64,000 nucleotides of DNA from Hydrogenophilales bacterium (GCA_024636675.1 JAGXGM010000037.1:18132-82131); one strand, 5' to 3'; positions 52,183 through 61,658 are shown, counted from the first letter of the stretch. Numbers and translations: made by a program. Notes: generated from the letters alone by a model not told the origin.

Positions 52183-52731
52183 TCAATTCGAGTCCTGTGC
52201 CGTTAACGCACCCGCTTGCTGGCCATCCGCCTTGAATCCTTCGTGGAAAGCGACGGTGCCCTGCGGAGATCGTCCGTCGAAAGACAGCGCGAAGAAGACT
52301 TCCTGCGGCACACCCTCAAGCACCAGCCCCGGCATGTTGATGAATCCGAATTTCCTGTAGTAATCCGGATGTCCCACGAGACAACATCCTTGCGCATTCA
52401 TCGCTTTCAGCCGTAACAGACCTTCCCGTATCAGGGCCTTGCCAACGCCTTGACGCTGGTATGCCGGCAACACCGAAACGGGTCCAAGGCCGTACCAGTT
52501 GCGGGTGCCATCCGAAATGTTCACGGGGGAAAACGCAATATGCCCGATCACACGGCCTTCCACTTCTGCGACGAGCGATAGCGTGAGGGCTCCCGCGGCG
52601 CGTAGTGCCGCGATGATGGAGTGCTCCGTGTGATTGCTGATTTCCAGAGGCTTGAACGCGGCGACGGTCAGCTCGGTTATCGCGCTCACATCGGCCGCGG
52701 TTTCGCTCCTGATAAGGGTCTTCGGATTCAT
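52183..52731 (-). CDS. GNAT-family N-acetyltransferase
   Basis: The product is 182 residues. The acetyl-CoA-binding motif A is GLGPVSVLPAYQRQGVGKAL near residue 85-105 (Q/R-x-x-G-x-G/A), preceded by VIGHIAFSPV. A GHPDYYRKFGF segment matches the family of small-molecule acetyltransferases such as YhbS. The substrate is unknown. Confidence 0.87.
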   Translation of the reverse strand: MNPKTLIRSETAADVSAITELTVAAFKPLEISNHTEHSIIAALRAAGALTLSLVAEVEGRVIGHIAFSPVNISDGTRNWYGLGPVSVLPAYQRQGVGKALIREGLLRLKAMNAQGCCLVGHPDYYRKFGFINMPGLVLEGVPQEVFFALSFDGRSPQGTVAFHEGFKADGQQAGALTAQDSN

Positions 52732-52756
52732 GGCGCGGCGAAGAAGAATTGCGGAA

Positions 52757-52906
52757 TCAGGTGAACAGGCTCCTGATCACGAGAATCAACACCATCAACA
52801 CAAACAGCAGCAGCAGGCCCAAACCCAGCAACTGGAATATACCCAGTGCGCCTGTCTGTCGGCCAGGTGGGGGGGACGCCAAGGGAGATCTGGGGTAAGC
52901 CGGCAT
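52757..52906 (-). CDS. Very small single-pass membrane protein
   Basis: The product is 49 residues from the ATG at 52906 with GAGGAACGTGTC upstream. One strong transmembrane helix (IFQLLGLGLLLLFVLMVLIL) follows a short polar, Pro-rich N-terminus. It resembles small stress-related membrane peptides; no specific family is assigned. It is 25 nt upstream of the GNAT gene on the same strand. Confidence 0.55.
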   Translation of the reverse strand: MPAYPRSPLASPPPGRQTGALGIFQLLGLGLLLLFVLMVLILVIRSLFT

Positions 52907-53087
52907 GACACGTTCCTCATTCAATGCATCTTTGGTGTTTAACCCATGAACGCGCAATTTCCAGGTCGGAAGCCAGCAGCCTGGCCCAAACAACAGGCGA
53001 AGGTGCTCCGTGGCGCCCATTTGCACCTCGAGCTTCCTTGAGCATCTGTACTATAAATAGTTATATCGGTTTATCGGAGACGCAAAA

Positions 53088-53645
53088 ATGGAGCAACAGG
53101 AGAAGATGGCAGGAATGAGTTGGGGCCGATTCGCAGGGATGATCGCGACATCGATTTTCATCATGTTTTTCTTGATGTATCAGCTCATTTACTCGACTGA
53201 TCACGCAACCTTCAGCGTTAACCGTCTGATTGCCTCATTGCTCATGGGCTGCGTCATGACCATCGTGATGCTGTCGTTCATGTGGCCGATGTACAAGGGA
53301 ATGGGAACCAAGATCACGGTTCTCGTTTTAGCCGCGCTGCTCGGCGCGCTCTTGCTGTTCACGAACAGAAACCAGGTGCTGATCGGGGATGTCAGCTTCA
53401 TGAAATCAATGATCCCCCACCACTCGATTGCCATCAACAGTGGCCGGAAGGCGGACATCAGCGATCCGCGCGTACGCGAGCTGGCAGACCAGATCATTGC
53501 AGCTCAGGTCCGCGAAATAGCTGAAATGAAGTTGCTCATCGACGACATTGCCCGGAACGGCGAACGGGGAACAGAGAAACTTGCTCCCCGCTCCACCGAG
53601 ATCACACCTGAAATGGAGCGCGAGATTCAAGAAGCGGTGCAGTAA
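53088..53645 (+). CDS. DUF305-type membrane protein
   Basis: The product is 185 residues. Three N-terminal transmembrane helices (about residues 17-33, 45-65, 75-90) are followed by a soluble segment with the DUF305 motif [12 protein letters not shown], a Met/His pattern suggesting metal binding (possibly copper). A helical C-terminus ([20 protein letters not shown]) follows. The function is unknown; the family is often near copper- or silver-response genes. Confidence 0.85.
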   Translation: MEQQEKMAGMSWGRFAGMIATSIFIMFFLMYQLIYSTDHATFSVNRLIASLLMGCVMTIVMLSFMWPMYKGMGTKITVLVLAALLGALLLFTNRNQVLIGDVSFMKSMIPHHSIAINSGRKADISDPRVRELADQIIAAQVREIAEMKLLIDDIARNGERGTEKLAPRSTEITPEMEREIQEAVQ

Positions 53646-53728
53646 ATCGTAATGAGGTCATTTAGTCCGACCCATTTTTCGGGACACCGGAAGAATGGAT
53701 TTTTCCCTGATTGCAAGGAGGTGAAATC

Positions 53729-53917
53729 ATGCAGCTTTTGACGCGAAAAAACGGTGGTGAAACATCACTCCAGGAAGTGGCTGAAGCCTGGAAGAGAGAG
53801 GACCACAATGTTGACTGGAGCACGTATGAGACGGACAAGTGGGCCGTTGAATATGCCCAGAAATTGCTGGAAGAAGAAAAAGGAGCGCTCCGAAAAGAAA
53901 CCAAGCCTGGTTCATGA
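53729..53917 (+). CDS. Small soluble protein of unknown function
   Basis: The product is 62 residues from the ATG at 53729 with AAGGAGGTGAAATC immediately upstream, an excellent ribosome-binding site. Sequence such as EVAEAWKREDHNVDWSTYET and KWAVEYAQKLLEEEKGA is charged and helical. No family is recognised. It lies 83 nt after the DUF305 gene. Confidence 0.6.
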   Translation: MQLLTRKNGGETSLQEVAEAWKREDHNVDWSTYETDKWAVEYAQKLLEEEKGALRKETKPGS

Positions 53918-54397
53918 CGTTTCAGGAAATTCGTTTTTCGCCTGCGAACCAGGGGACAGACCATCGGTTTTGACAGCACCGAAAGATCCCATCACGTAAA
54001 AATCATGGTCTGAGCTAACCCGGGGTTCCCCAGCCAGAACCGACGGCGAATCGGGGGATGCCTCCGGCTTTGCGCGGTCACCAAAAAAATCGTGGATTGC
54101 CCCCGTTATTCAGCGCCGATATGGGATCGCGCCTGGTCACTGGGCCGGCAGCGCGGAATATCCGGCGATACCGACCTCGCGGGTTCCTGTTTTCCTACAC
54201 GACGTATCAGCGCCCGCCGACGCTCACGCCACCCGTCGTGGACATTTCGGCTCTGCGGCCTGCCCGAAACCCCCGGCCAGCGGGCTTCTCCGGCAAATCG
54301 GCCGCTCTCTGGCACGCAGGCGCAACCATCCTACACTTGTTGACAGGTGCCATATCGGCCCTTGGGTAACGTCATCCACTGTTGAAAGGAGATTTAA
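53918..54397. other. Non-coding region of 480 nt upstream of the second SYLF gene
   Basis: It holds the sequence TGAGCTAACCCGGG at 54011-54024, nearly identical to a motif near the right-edge transposase (63881). A possible -35 box TTGACA lies at 54340-54345, but no matching -10 was found. AAGGAG precedes the next start. Confidence 0.45.
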
Positions 54398-55279
54398 ATG
54401 GACAACACGACAATCTATGGGAAACGAGCGATCGCGGCCGCCTGCCTGCTCGGAGCCGCTGCATGGAGCGGCACTGCTCCGGCGGCGGGCACCTCGTCGG
54501 ACCGCAGCTCCCGCCAACCGGTCGAGGCTGGCGCACCGGCCGCCATCAGCGAGGAGGCGAAGGATGCCTTCAGCCACATCAACGAGGCGATCCGGGTGCT
54601 GCGCACCATGGAAGCCGATGCCGGTCTGCGCAACGCGCTGCAGCGAGCGCCGGGCGTGTTCGTCCTGCCAGATTACGGCCGTGCGGCGCTGGGGGTCGGC
54701 GCACGCGGCGGCGCCGGCGTGTTGTTCGTCAAGCGCGGCGGCGCCTGGTCCAACCCCGCCTTCTACACGCTAGGTGGCCTCAGCGTGGGCTTGCAGGCCG
54801 GCGCGGAAGGCGGCTCGATCGCCATGATCCTCAACAACCAAAAGGCGCTGAACAGCTTCAAGCAGAACAACAATTTCTCGCTCAATGCCGATGCCGGTCT
54901 GACCGTGATTACCTGGTCCGGCAAGGGGCAAGCGTCCGTAGGCAAAGGTGACGTCATCATGTGGTCGGATACCGCGGGCCTGTTCGGCGATGTCTCCGTC
55001 AGCGTCACCAACATCAACTTCGACGAAGATGAGACCAGCGCTTATTACGGCCAGCAGATTGCAGACCCCGGGAGCGTGATCGATGGCCGGGTCACGAATC
55101 CGCACGCTACCGCGCTGAAACGCGGGATGAAGGCCTTGCCGTCTGAAGGCGGGCAGAGCATGCCGGCTAACGAAAATGGCGCAGCGCCAGGTAGTCGACC
55201 ACCGGAACGCGTACCCGGCAAACCGAAGGCCGACAGGGGAGAGGGACCGGCCGGCCGCGTCCACAATGCCACAGCCTGA
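54398..55279 (+). CDS. Exported SYLF/YSC84-domain protein, longer paralogue
   Basis: The product is 293 residues with a signal peptide (about 1-30, ending APAA). The SYLF domain covers about residues 60-230: a helical part (VLRTMEADAGLRNALQRAPG), then FVLPDYGRAALGVGARGGAG, YTLGGLSVGLQAGAEGGS and VGKGDVIMWSDTAGLFGDVS. A disordered Pro/Gly-rich tail (about 240-293) is extra compared with the copy at 13624-14187. It stands alone on its strand. Confidence 0.85.
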   Translation: MDNTTIYGKRAIAAACLLGAAAWSGTAPAAGTSSDRSSRQPVEAGAPAAISEEAKDAFSHINEAIRVLRTMEADAGLRNALQRAPGVFVLPDYGRAALGVGARGGAGVLFVKRGGAWSNPAFYTLGGLSVGLQAGAEGGSIAMILNNQKALNSFKQNNNFSLNADAGLTVITWSGKGQASVGKGDVIMWSDTAGLFGDVSVSVTNINFDEDETSAYYGQQIADPGSVIDGRVTNPHATALKRGMKALPSEGGQSMPANENGAAPGSRPPERVPGKPKADRGEGPAGRVHNATA

Positions 55280-55344
55280 TGCGGCATCGGCCGTTGGTTT
55301 GCATGGAAGCAATAGCCAATGGGGGCAGTTCAACCTGCCCCCGT

Positions 55345-55995
55345 TTATTTTCCGCCCAGATGCCCGACCTTGACGAAGATCGTGCACCCCTCGCGGCTGA
55401 ACGGCTGGTGTCGGCTCATATGCGGACTGCGCAGCCAGCTACCGGCCGGATAGCGCCCGAACTCATCCTCGAACACGCCCTCGAGCACCAGGATTTCCTC
55501 GCCGCCGAAATGCGCATGGCTCTGGAAAAACGTCTCCGGCTGCCAGCGCACCAGCGCCGCATGCTCGCCTGCGTGCTGGTGCAACGGCATCACCGCCAGT
55601 CCCGGTACCAGACCGGGCAGCCATTGCATGGACGCAGTATCCCGCCGCACCACCGCCGTATCTTCAGCGTCGAAAGCGTAACGCTTGACGAACAGCACAC
55701 ACCCCGCCTCACTGTGCAGCGCCCTGTCCGAACCCGGCGGATTGCGCAGGTAGGCACCCGCCGTCCACACGCCGCGCGCATCCGTCAGCGTGCCATCGAG
55801 CACCAGAATTTCCTCACCCAGTGCACCATCCGGCGATGCGAACACCGCACCCGCCGGCGCCTGCACCAGGCTGGTCGTGCCCGCACCCGCCTCCAGGCTG
55901 TCGAGCGGCTTGCAGGCCCCCTCGCCGTCCGCCGTGGCGAGCCAGGGCACCGTCGACGTCTCCACCACCACGCGTTCATTCACATCGGCATGCAT
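55345..55995 (-). CDS. Two-cupin ChrR-like protein
   Basis: The product is 216 residues with two cupin domains of the anti-ECF-sigma ChrR cupin type. Each half has GEEILVL-G-DxxGxxxAG-xLR-P: first about residues 20-100, second about 125-210 (FGGEEILVLEGVFEDEFGRYP). The metal-type His pattern HQHAGEHAALVRW lies in the second. It has no anti-sigma N-terminal helix. It could act as a metal-binding or quercetinase-like protein. Confidence 0.82.
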   Translation of the reverse strand: MHADVNERVVVETSTVPWLATADGEGACKPLDSLEAGAGTTSLVQAPAGAVFASPDGALGEEILVLDGTLTDARGVWTAGAYLRNPPGSDRALHSEAGCVLFVKRYAFDAEDTAVVRRDTASMQWLPGLVPGLAVMPLHQHAGEHAALVRWQPETFFQSHAHFGGEEILVLEGVFEDEFGRYPAGSWLRSPHMSRHQPFSREGCTIFVKVGHLGGK

Positions 55996-56147
55996 GTCAT
56001 TTTCTCGGTTGGATCACAAACGGGACAGTCTGAACTGACCGTACCTGCATTTAAGCCTGTCTAACCCATTCTTGCTCAAAAACCACGTCTGAACTGACCC
56101 TGTTCATGCGGGATCGATATCAGAACGGTTGGCGAAGGGTTTCGGCC

Positions 56148-56840
56148 TCAACCGGCGAGGACAAGCAGCTGGAACGCCATCATGGCAGCGAATGCCAGCG
56201 TCGCCGCCGTCGCGGCCGAGCTGCTCTCAATCTTCTCCAGAGCCCCGGGCAATAGCTCCGAGAACACCATCCAGATCATGGCGCCGGCAGCCAGGCCAAG
56301 GCCAACCGGCAATAGCGGGCGAAACGTCTCGACAAAGAGATAGGCGGGCGCCGCCATGATGGGCTGCGGCAGGCTGGTGAAGATCGCCCAGAGCGCGGCC
56401 TTCCAGACGGGCGACCCTTTCGGCACCAGCACCACTGCAATGGCCAGGCCCTCGGGCACATTGTGGAAGGCGATCGCAGTTGTAATGTAGGCCCCGAGCC
56501 CCTCGGACCCGGCGAAAGAGACACCCACGCCTACGCCTTCGGCGAAGGAATGCGCCGTCATGATGCCGAGGATGAGGAGTGCCTTGGTCGCGCTCGCGCC
56601 CTGCAGGTCAGCCACCCTCACGTCGCCCGTCCCCGACAGCAGCTTGTCGGCCAGGACGATCGCGCCGAGACCAAGCAGCACGCCCCCCAGCATGAGCATG
56701 ACATCGAGAGACGCGCCTTCGGCGATCAGGCTGTGGCTCGCCGCCAGCATCAGGCCGGCGGCGGCGGCATTCGCCCAGCCAATGCTTCGCTGGCTAAGCT
56801 CCTTGGTGAACAGGAACGGCAGCGCGCCGACGCCGGTCAT
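56148..56840 (-). CDS. ZIP-family metal transporter
   Basis: ZIP proteins import Zn, Fe or Mn. The product is 230 residues, with about seven membrane helices, and key metal-site helices IMTAHSFAEGVGVGVSF and AIAFHNVPEGLAIAVV (the HNxPEG signature). The ATG at 56840 cuts into the first helix. The frame continues upstream for 17 more codons (IETSIWVVVGAALITAI), ending in an ATA at 56889-56891, with GGAG spaced 6 nt before it. ATA is a non-standard start, so either it is used, or the original ATG has mutated. Confidence 0.88.
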   Translation of the reverse strand: MTGVGALPFLFTKELSQRSIGWANAAAAGLMLAASHSLIAEGASLDVMLMLGGVLLGLGAIVLADKLLSGTGDVRVADLQGASATKALLILGIMTAHSFAEGVGVGVSFAGSEGLGAYITTAIAFHNVPEGLAIAVVLVPKGSPVWKAALWAIFTSLPQPIMAAPAYLFVETFRPLLPVGLGLAAGAMIWMVFSELLPGALEKIESSSAATAATLAFAAMMAFQLLVLAG

Positions 56841-57064
56841 GATCGCCGTGATAAGCGCCGCCCCAACGACGACCCAGATGGAAGTCTCTATGGCTCACTC
56901 CGCAGGATGACAAAGGCAGAACCGGGATGGCGGCGGTCTGCGGCGAACCGCGGACGGCCATCAAGGCCGGTTAGTTGGCCGAAGCCCAACGAGGTGCTGA
57001 TGAATTCCGTCATCGCGAGAAAAGACGTGACGCGATCCAGAGCGTAAGAAGGTCCGATCTGCGA

Positions 57065-57319
57065 CTACTTGGTACCCTTCGAATAGTCGCGGCTGACGCT
57101 GGGATCGAGCTCCTTTGCGCGTTCCTTGCCCTTCTCCTCGGCCTCCTCCATTTCCTTCTTGTCGCCCTCCTTGGCGCGTTCCGCTGCTTCCTCGACTTTT
57201 CCCGACTCGACAAACTCCTGCGTGTCACGGTTGTATCGTTCAGCGGCTTCCTTGTCGCCCTCGCCCTGGATTTTGGTTTCCTTATCGCCCCCGCCCTGGA
57301 TTTTGGATTGGTCTGTCAT
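57065..57319 (-). CDS. Small highly charged hydrophilin-like protein
   Basis: The product is 84 residues from the ATG at 57319 with CAGGAGGCATCAC upstream. It is rich in Glu, Lys, Ala and Gly, has no hydrophobic core and should be disordered or helical. An internal repeat, KIQGGGDKE/KIQGEGDKE, is also visible in the DNA. Such proteins are often stress-induced; no family is recognised. Confidence 0.65.
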   Translation of the reverse strand: MTDQSKIQGGGDKETKIQGEGDKEAAERYNRDTQEFVESGKVEEAAERAKEGDKKEMEEAEEKGKERAKELDPSVSRDYSKGTK

Positions 57320-57696
57320 GTGATGCCTCCTGTCTGGTTGCGAGTTGAGAGGTGCTGTGAACCTCAATCGTGCACAGCCCACACCCGAAAATGCGCCTGC
57401 GTCTTTTGTCCGACACAGCACCTATGTTCAGGTATAGCACCCAGGGCCAACCGGGTTCAAAAAGACTGGTTGAGGACGACCAGTACCCATCCTGCAGCGC
57501 CATGAAGGGGCGCCTGCAATCGACCAGAACGCCAACTCACGGTGAGGGCAAGGGGAATACTGACCTGTTGGGTTCCAAATCATTCTGTTTGACACACAAA
57601 CTCCGTTTGCTCAGGATAGCCAGCGTTTGGGCGCGTGTTATCGCATGCCAAACATCAAAACATGTTTAATCAACAGCCAAAAAAAGGAAAACAGGG
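57320..57696. other. Non-coding region of about 380 nt
   Basis: Between the hydrophilin-like gene (minus) and a lipoprotein gene (plus). Nothing recognisable was seen beyond short, non-conserved frames. AAAGGAAAACAGGG precedes the next start. Confidence 0.5.
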
Positions 57697-58155
57697 ATGC
57701 AAAAAAAATTCGCAGCGATCGCAATCGCAACGGCGCTGATTTCGGGGTGCGCATCGGTACCCATGGAAAGCAAGGAAGCCTCGGCCAGGGCCAAACAATT
57801 CAATCCCCCGTCGGAAGGGCATTCGGGGCTATACGTCTATCGCGACAGTTTCGTCGGCAAGGCGTTGAAAAAGGATATCTGGATAGACGGCAAGTGTATC
57901 GGCGAGTCTGCACCGGACGTGTTCTTTTACGAAGAAGTCAAAGGCGGCCAGCCACACACGATCTCCACCGAGTCGGAATTTTCCCCGAACGACCTGACGA
58001 TCCAAACCCTGGCCGGGACCAATTACTTCATCAACCAATACATCAAACTGGGCGTGTTTGTCGGCGGGGCGGGGCTGGAACGGGTTGACGAAAAAGAAGG
58101 AAAAGAGGACATCATGAAATTGGCGTTGGCCAAACAGGGCACCTGCAGCAAATAA
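57697..58155 (+). CDS. DUF2846-type lipoprotein
   Basis: The product is 152 residues with a lipoprotein signal (lipobox ISGC at residues 15-18). The mature part follows the DUF2846 pattern: GLYVYRDSFVGKALKKDIWI, DGKCIGESAPDVFFYEEV, then SEFSPNDLTIQTLAGTNYFI. Such proteins carry an N-terminal beta-rich domain of unknown role. A Cys near the C-terminus (QGTCSK) is not conserved as far as can be judged. Confidence 0.8.
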   Translation: MQKKFAAIAIATALISGCASVPMESKEASARAKQFNPPSEGHSGLYVYRDSFVGKALKKDIWIDGKCIGESAPDVFFYEEVKGGQPHTISTESEFSPNDLTIQTLAGTNYFINQYIKLGVFVGGAGLERVDEKEGKEDIMKLALAKQGTCSK

Positions 58156-58257
58156 GCCTGCGCACAGTTGCGCAGCGCGCTACGCCAATACGCAGCTTGT
58201 GTTTGCAACAGGGTCGGTCCAGAGATGCACAATGCTACGACGCTGGACCTGACCCTG

Positions 58258-58285
58258 CCCCCTTCGCACTGCCCCCTTCGCACTG
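58258..58285. repeat. Two tandem copies of a 14-nt repeat
   Basis: CCCCCTTCGCACTG occurs at 58258-58271 and again at 58272-58285, followed by a partial third copy (ACCCCTTCGA). It lies in the gap between the DUF2846 gene and prkB. The significance is unknown. Confidence 0.6.
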
Positions 58286-58340
58286 ACCCCTTCGACGCTT
58301 ATTCGAACGGGCGTTCCAGTCGCATCAGTACGTTAGACCC

Positions 58341-59315
58341 CTAGCCGAGCGCGGACGCTTGGGTGACGTCGCGCGCCGCTGCGTCGCCGCGCACCTCCAT
58401 GAACCGGGCCAGGATCGGACCGCAAATCATGCCGAGGGCCAGGCGCAGGTCATTGTTGGGAACCACCATCGTGGTCGGGCGCGACATGAAAGCGCCGGGA
58501 ATGCGCTCGAGCAAGTCGGGAAAGTCATGGCGCTCGCGGTCACGGAAGTGGATGATGCACAGCGATTCGTCGGCCAGCGGCACGTCGCGCGCGATGAACG
58601 GGTCGGAGGTATCCACCAGCGGCATGCGCTGGATGTTGATATCGGTCAGGCCGAACTGCGGAACGAGGTAATGGATATAGTCGTCCATGCGGCGCAGGAT
58701 GGTTTCCACCGATTCTTCGGGCGTGCACGTGCCTTTTTTGCAGTCGCGGTGGATCTTCTGTATCCATTCCAGGTTGATGGCAGGCGCCACGCCGATCAGC
58801 AGATCCACATGCTGCGCCACATCGATGCCCTGGCGTCCCGCGCGACGATCGATTTCCGGCGGGAAATGGCGCGAGTCGACCTTGCGGCGCGTCCAGGTAT
58901 TGGCCACCAGGCCGCCATGCTGCCCCTCGTAGAACAACAGATCGCTACCCGGCGGCAACGGCGCCCAGGGCGTGAACTCACCAGGTGGCACCCCCAGTTC
59001 CTCGCCGTGTTCAGCCGTGTGCGCATACTGGCGAACCACCCCGCTGCCGCATTCGCCATAGGTCCTGAAAAACGATTCCAGCTCCTGGAAATGATTGCAC
59101 TCCGGCCCGAACCAGGAAATGTTGCGGCCGCTGGCCCGCGCTTCCTCGAGCAAGGCGGCAAACTGCCGGTCGGTATAGCGCCGGAAACCGTCGCCATGAA
59201 CGATCGCGGGCTTGATGTTCAGGCGCTCGAAAATGAACTTGAACGCGTGGCGTATCGTGGACAGGCCAGAACCGGACGAGCCGGTGACAGCAATGATAGG
59301 ATGCTGCTGGGACAT
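58341..59315 (-). CDS. prkB: Phosphoribulokinase (proteobacterial form)
   Basis: Phosphoribulokinase makes ribulose-1,5-bisphosphate for the Calvin cycle, using ATP. The product is 324 residues of the proteobacterial class. The P-loop is TGSSGSGLSTIRHAF, without the usual Lys, as is typical for this class (Lys residues are less conserved there). Other markers are VHGDGFRRYTDRQF, the DLLFYEGQHGGL Walker B and DRRAGRQGIDVAQHVDLLIG. No cbbLS or other Calvin genes are adjacent. A 6-bp hairpin (59335-59350) lies in its leader. It indicates autotrophic capacity. Confidence 0.95.
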   Translation of the reverse strand: MSQQHPIIAVTGSSGSGLSTIRHAFKFIFERLNIKPAIVHGDGFRRYTDRQFAALLEEARASGRNISWFGPECNHFQELESFFRTYGECGSGVVRQYAHTAEHGEELGVPPGEFTPWAPLPPGSDLLFYEGQHGGLVANTWTRRKVDSRHFPPEIDRRAGRQGIDVAQHVDLLIGVAPAINLEWIQKIHRDCKKGTCTPEESVETILRRMDDYIHYLVPQFGLTDINIQRMPLVDTSDPFIARDVPLADESLCIIHFRDRERHDFPDLLERIPGAFMSRPTTMVVPNNDLRLALGMICGPILARFMEVRGDAAARDVTQASALG

Positions 59316-59531
59316 GGTCGGTTATTCCCCCGGAGTGGCCAGAAGGCCACAGAGCGGAAAGTTTAACCCGGCGCACCCGTCCCGACACTAAACACTATTG
59401 TTTTTAACCCCGGCGTTTTTAACTCCGGATTGCGGCGCTGCGCTATTTGTTCCGCGCCGAGCGGGGAAAACGTGGGTTTGCAAGATCAAACCCGGTCTGC
59501 GGATGTCTGCGCGTCCCGTGGTTTCCCCGAC

Positions 59532-60041
59532 TTACTCCACCTTGATATAAGCGAACCCTTCCTCGTTCTGCAGCTGGGCGATGCGCACGACGCCGGAGGG
59601 AACGAGAGTAACCGGCGCGTAAACTTTGCCTGGGTCGAGGCCGATCTGGCTACGTGTGATGTCGCACAACTCCAGCTTCACATTGTGAAGTGTCGCCAGC
59701 GTCATCAAGCGTCCGCGCAGGTTGTCACGCTGCTCCTTCAGCGCATCGTTCTCGGCAAACGGCGTATCGCGCAGGGGGTCGTCGGTGACGAAGCGTATGC
59801 CGTGCGAGAGGAAGACGATGCGGATGTCGTAATCGATGAACGCGTTGCTGTAGTACATCACCATGTTGTTGATGCTGGTGAGCATGGAACTGAAGCGGCG
59901 CGGGTCGGCGAAGTCAGCGTGGTAGACGACCTTGACCCCGGCGGCATGCGCCGGTTGCGGCAGCAGGGCGGCCAGCGTGCCCAGCATAAGAAGCATGCCG
60001 AGACAGGCGCGAAGCAGTGCTGAATTGGAACGAGCGTACAT
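59532..60041 (-). CDS. Exported DsrE-family-like protein
   Basis: The product is 169 residues with a signal peptide from the ATG at 60041 (MYARSNSALLRACLGMLLML, cleavage near 33 after AHA). Upstream GGAGGCTCTC is a good ribosome-binding site. The mature part resembles DsrE/TusD proteins: KVVYHADFADPRRFSSMLTS, then NAFIDYDIRIVFLSHGIRFV and the C-terminal KLELCDITRSQIGLDPGKVY. One Cys (LELC) could be the sulfur carrier. Periplasmic DsrE-like proteins occur in sulfur oxidisers; the role is inferred. Confidence 0.85.
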   Translation of the reverse strand: MYARSNSALLRACLGMLLMLGTLAALLPQPAHAAGVKVVYHADFADPRRFSSMLTSINNMVMYYSNAFIDYDIRIVFLSHGIRFVTDDPLRDTPFAENDALKEQRDNLRGRLMTLATLHNVKLELCDITRSQIGLDPGKVYAPVTLVPSGVVRIAQLQNEEGFAYIKVE

Positions 60042-60410
60042 GAGAGCCTCCAATCGGTTGGGTTGTGAAAACCATACGACCTATTTGACCATCCTAGGCA
60101 CTGCCTGAGGTAGCGGCAATCGCACGGTACGCCGATGCGCCCCACCGATGCGGCTGCCGGAGGTACAAGGTAAGCACCTCACAGGGGCTGGTCTTGCGTT
60201 TGACAGCAAAAGGCAAATTCCGTTTTCCATAGGGTTCAGCGATCCAACGGCCTCGGCTTGATCAGCCATCCCACCCAAGCCATCCGGCGACAATTCGGCT
60301 GACCCCTTTAGCTTTAGGCCCGAACCATGATCCGCGCAGCTTGGCCTATACTGAAAAACGCTTGTGCGCGGCCGAAATGCGTCCGGAAACCTCGTCAACG
60401 GAGCTCGCCC
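60042..60410. other. Non-coding region of about 370 nt
   Basis: Divergent between the DsrE-like gene (minus) and the GGEEF gene (plus). No motif beyond the purine-rich ribosome-binding site (GGAGCTCGCCC) before the GGEEF start was noted. Confidence 0.5.
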
Positions 60411-61658
60411 TTGGATAACCCTGTCCGACCCGCTTCAGATTCCCAGGATTCGGGCATCCTTGTGCCGCAGATTGCGCAAAGCTTTCATCTGCTGCCCATA
60501 TCGCTGATCGTCAATCTGGCAATCGGACTCATTCTTGCAGCGGTTCTGTGGAACGCCGTGCCCACGCCCCTCCTGCTAAGCTGGTCAGGCTTGCTCATCG
60601 CCGTCACGGGGGCTCGATTCCTCACCTTGCGGGCGTTTAGAAACGCCGCCCCCAAAAGCGAGTCCGATCATGCTGTCTGGATGAAGTATTTTTTGGCAGG
60701 CGCATGCGCGGCCGGGGTGGTGTGGGGGCTGTCCGGAATTCTCCTGTTTCATCCCAGTTCCTTCCCGCACCAGGTCGTTCTCGCTTTTGTACTGGGGGGA
60801 ATGGTGGCCGGAGCCGTTCCGCTACTGTCGTCCGTGCGCCACGCCTATGGGTGCTTCGCCATTCCGGTCATGGTACCCATCAGCATCCGAATGATGTGGG
60901 TGGGCGATCAGATCCATCTCGTCATGGGCCTGATGATCATCATCTTCGGTCTTGCCATGCTCGCCACGGCCATCCTGGTCCACCGCCTGTATCGCGACTC
61001 GGAAAAACTGCGTCGCGATCTGTTCTCATCCATCGAGGTGGAGCAGGCGCTGGAATACCTGGTCCGCCTGGACAGTCTCACCGGCATCCCGAACAGGCGG
61101 CTGTTCGAGGAAGAACTCGACAAGGAGTGGGCAAGGGCGAAACGCGACCATGCGCCGTTTTCAATCATCATGGCCGATATCGATCACTTCAAGGAATACA
61201 ACGACCACTATGGGCACCCGGCCGGCGACCTGTGCCTGGTGGACGTTGCGCAGGCCATGCACCACACGCTGTCGCGCCCGGGCGATGTGGTGGCCCGAAT
61301 CGGTGGCGAAGAGTTTGCGTTCCTGTTGCCGCAGACGGATCTGATTGGCGCAATCGCCGTAGCCGAGCAGATACGCGAGCGTATCCTGGCCTTGAATCTT
61401 CCCCACGACGCATCGCCCGTGGCCAGCCATGTCACCCTGAGTTTCGGCGTATCTTCGTCCGAGCTTGCTTCCGTCTCCACGCCTTCCGAGCTGATCCGCA
61501 CATCGGACATCGCGCTCTATGAAGCCAAACGCAGCGGCCGCAATCAAATTGTGGCAGCCCCGAAAACGGCATCGGTTCTGGTCGCTGAGCCAAGGGGCTG
61601 GGAGCGAGGCCTCGGGGGCAGCTCAGCTTGGCCCATTTATAGGCCTCCATTTATTTGA
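60411..61658 (+). CDS. Membrane diguanylate cyclase (GGEEF)
   Basis: The product is 415 residues from the TTG at 60411 (GGAG 7 nt upstream; no ATG nearby fits). Five to six membrane helices cover about residues 25-210 and form a putative sensory region. The GGEEF domain covers about residues 235-400: DSLTGIPNRRLFEEELDKEW, ADIDHFKEYNDHYGHPAGD and IGGEEFAFLLPQ. Catalytic residues are intact, so cyclic di-GMP synthesis is likely. The sensory ligand is unknown. Confidence 0.88.
   Translation: MDNPVRPASDSQDSGILVPQIAQSFHLLPISLIVNLAIGLILAAVLWNAVPTPLLLSWSGLLIAVTGARFLTLRAFRNAAPKSESDHAVWMKYFLAGACAAGVVWGLSGILLFHPSSFPHQVVLAFVLGGMVAGAVPLLSSVRHAYGCFAIPVMVPISIRMMWVGDQIHLVMGLMIIIFGLAMLATAILVHRLYRDSEKLRRDLFSSIEVEQALEYLVRLDSLTGIPNRRLFEEELDKEWARAKRDHAPFSIIMADIDHFKEYNDHYGHPAGDLCLVDVAQAMHHTLSRPGDVVARIGGEEFAFLLPQTDLIGAIAVAEQIRERILALNLPHDASPVASHVTLSFGVSSSELASVSTPSELIRTSDIALYEAKRSGRNQIVAAPKTASVLVAEPRGWERGLGGSSAWPIYRPPFI

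Noticed and set aside
54340..54345. TTGACA promoter before the second SYLF gene
   Set aside because: No acceptable -10 box lies at the right spacing.
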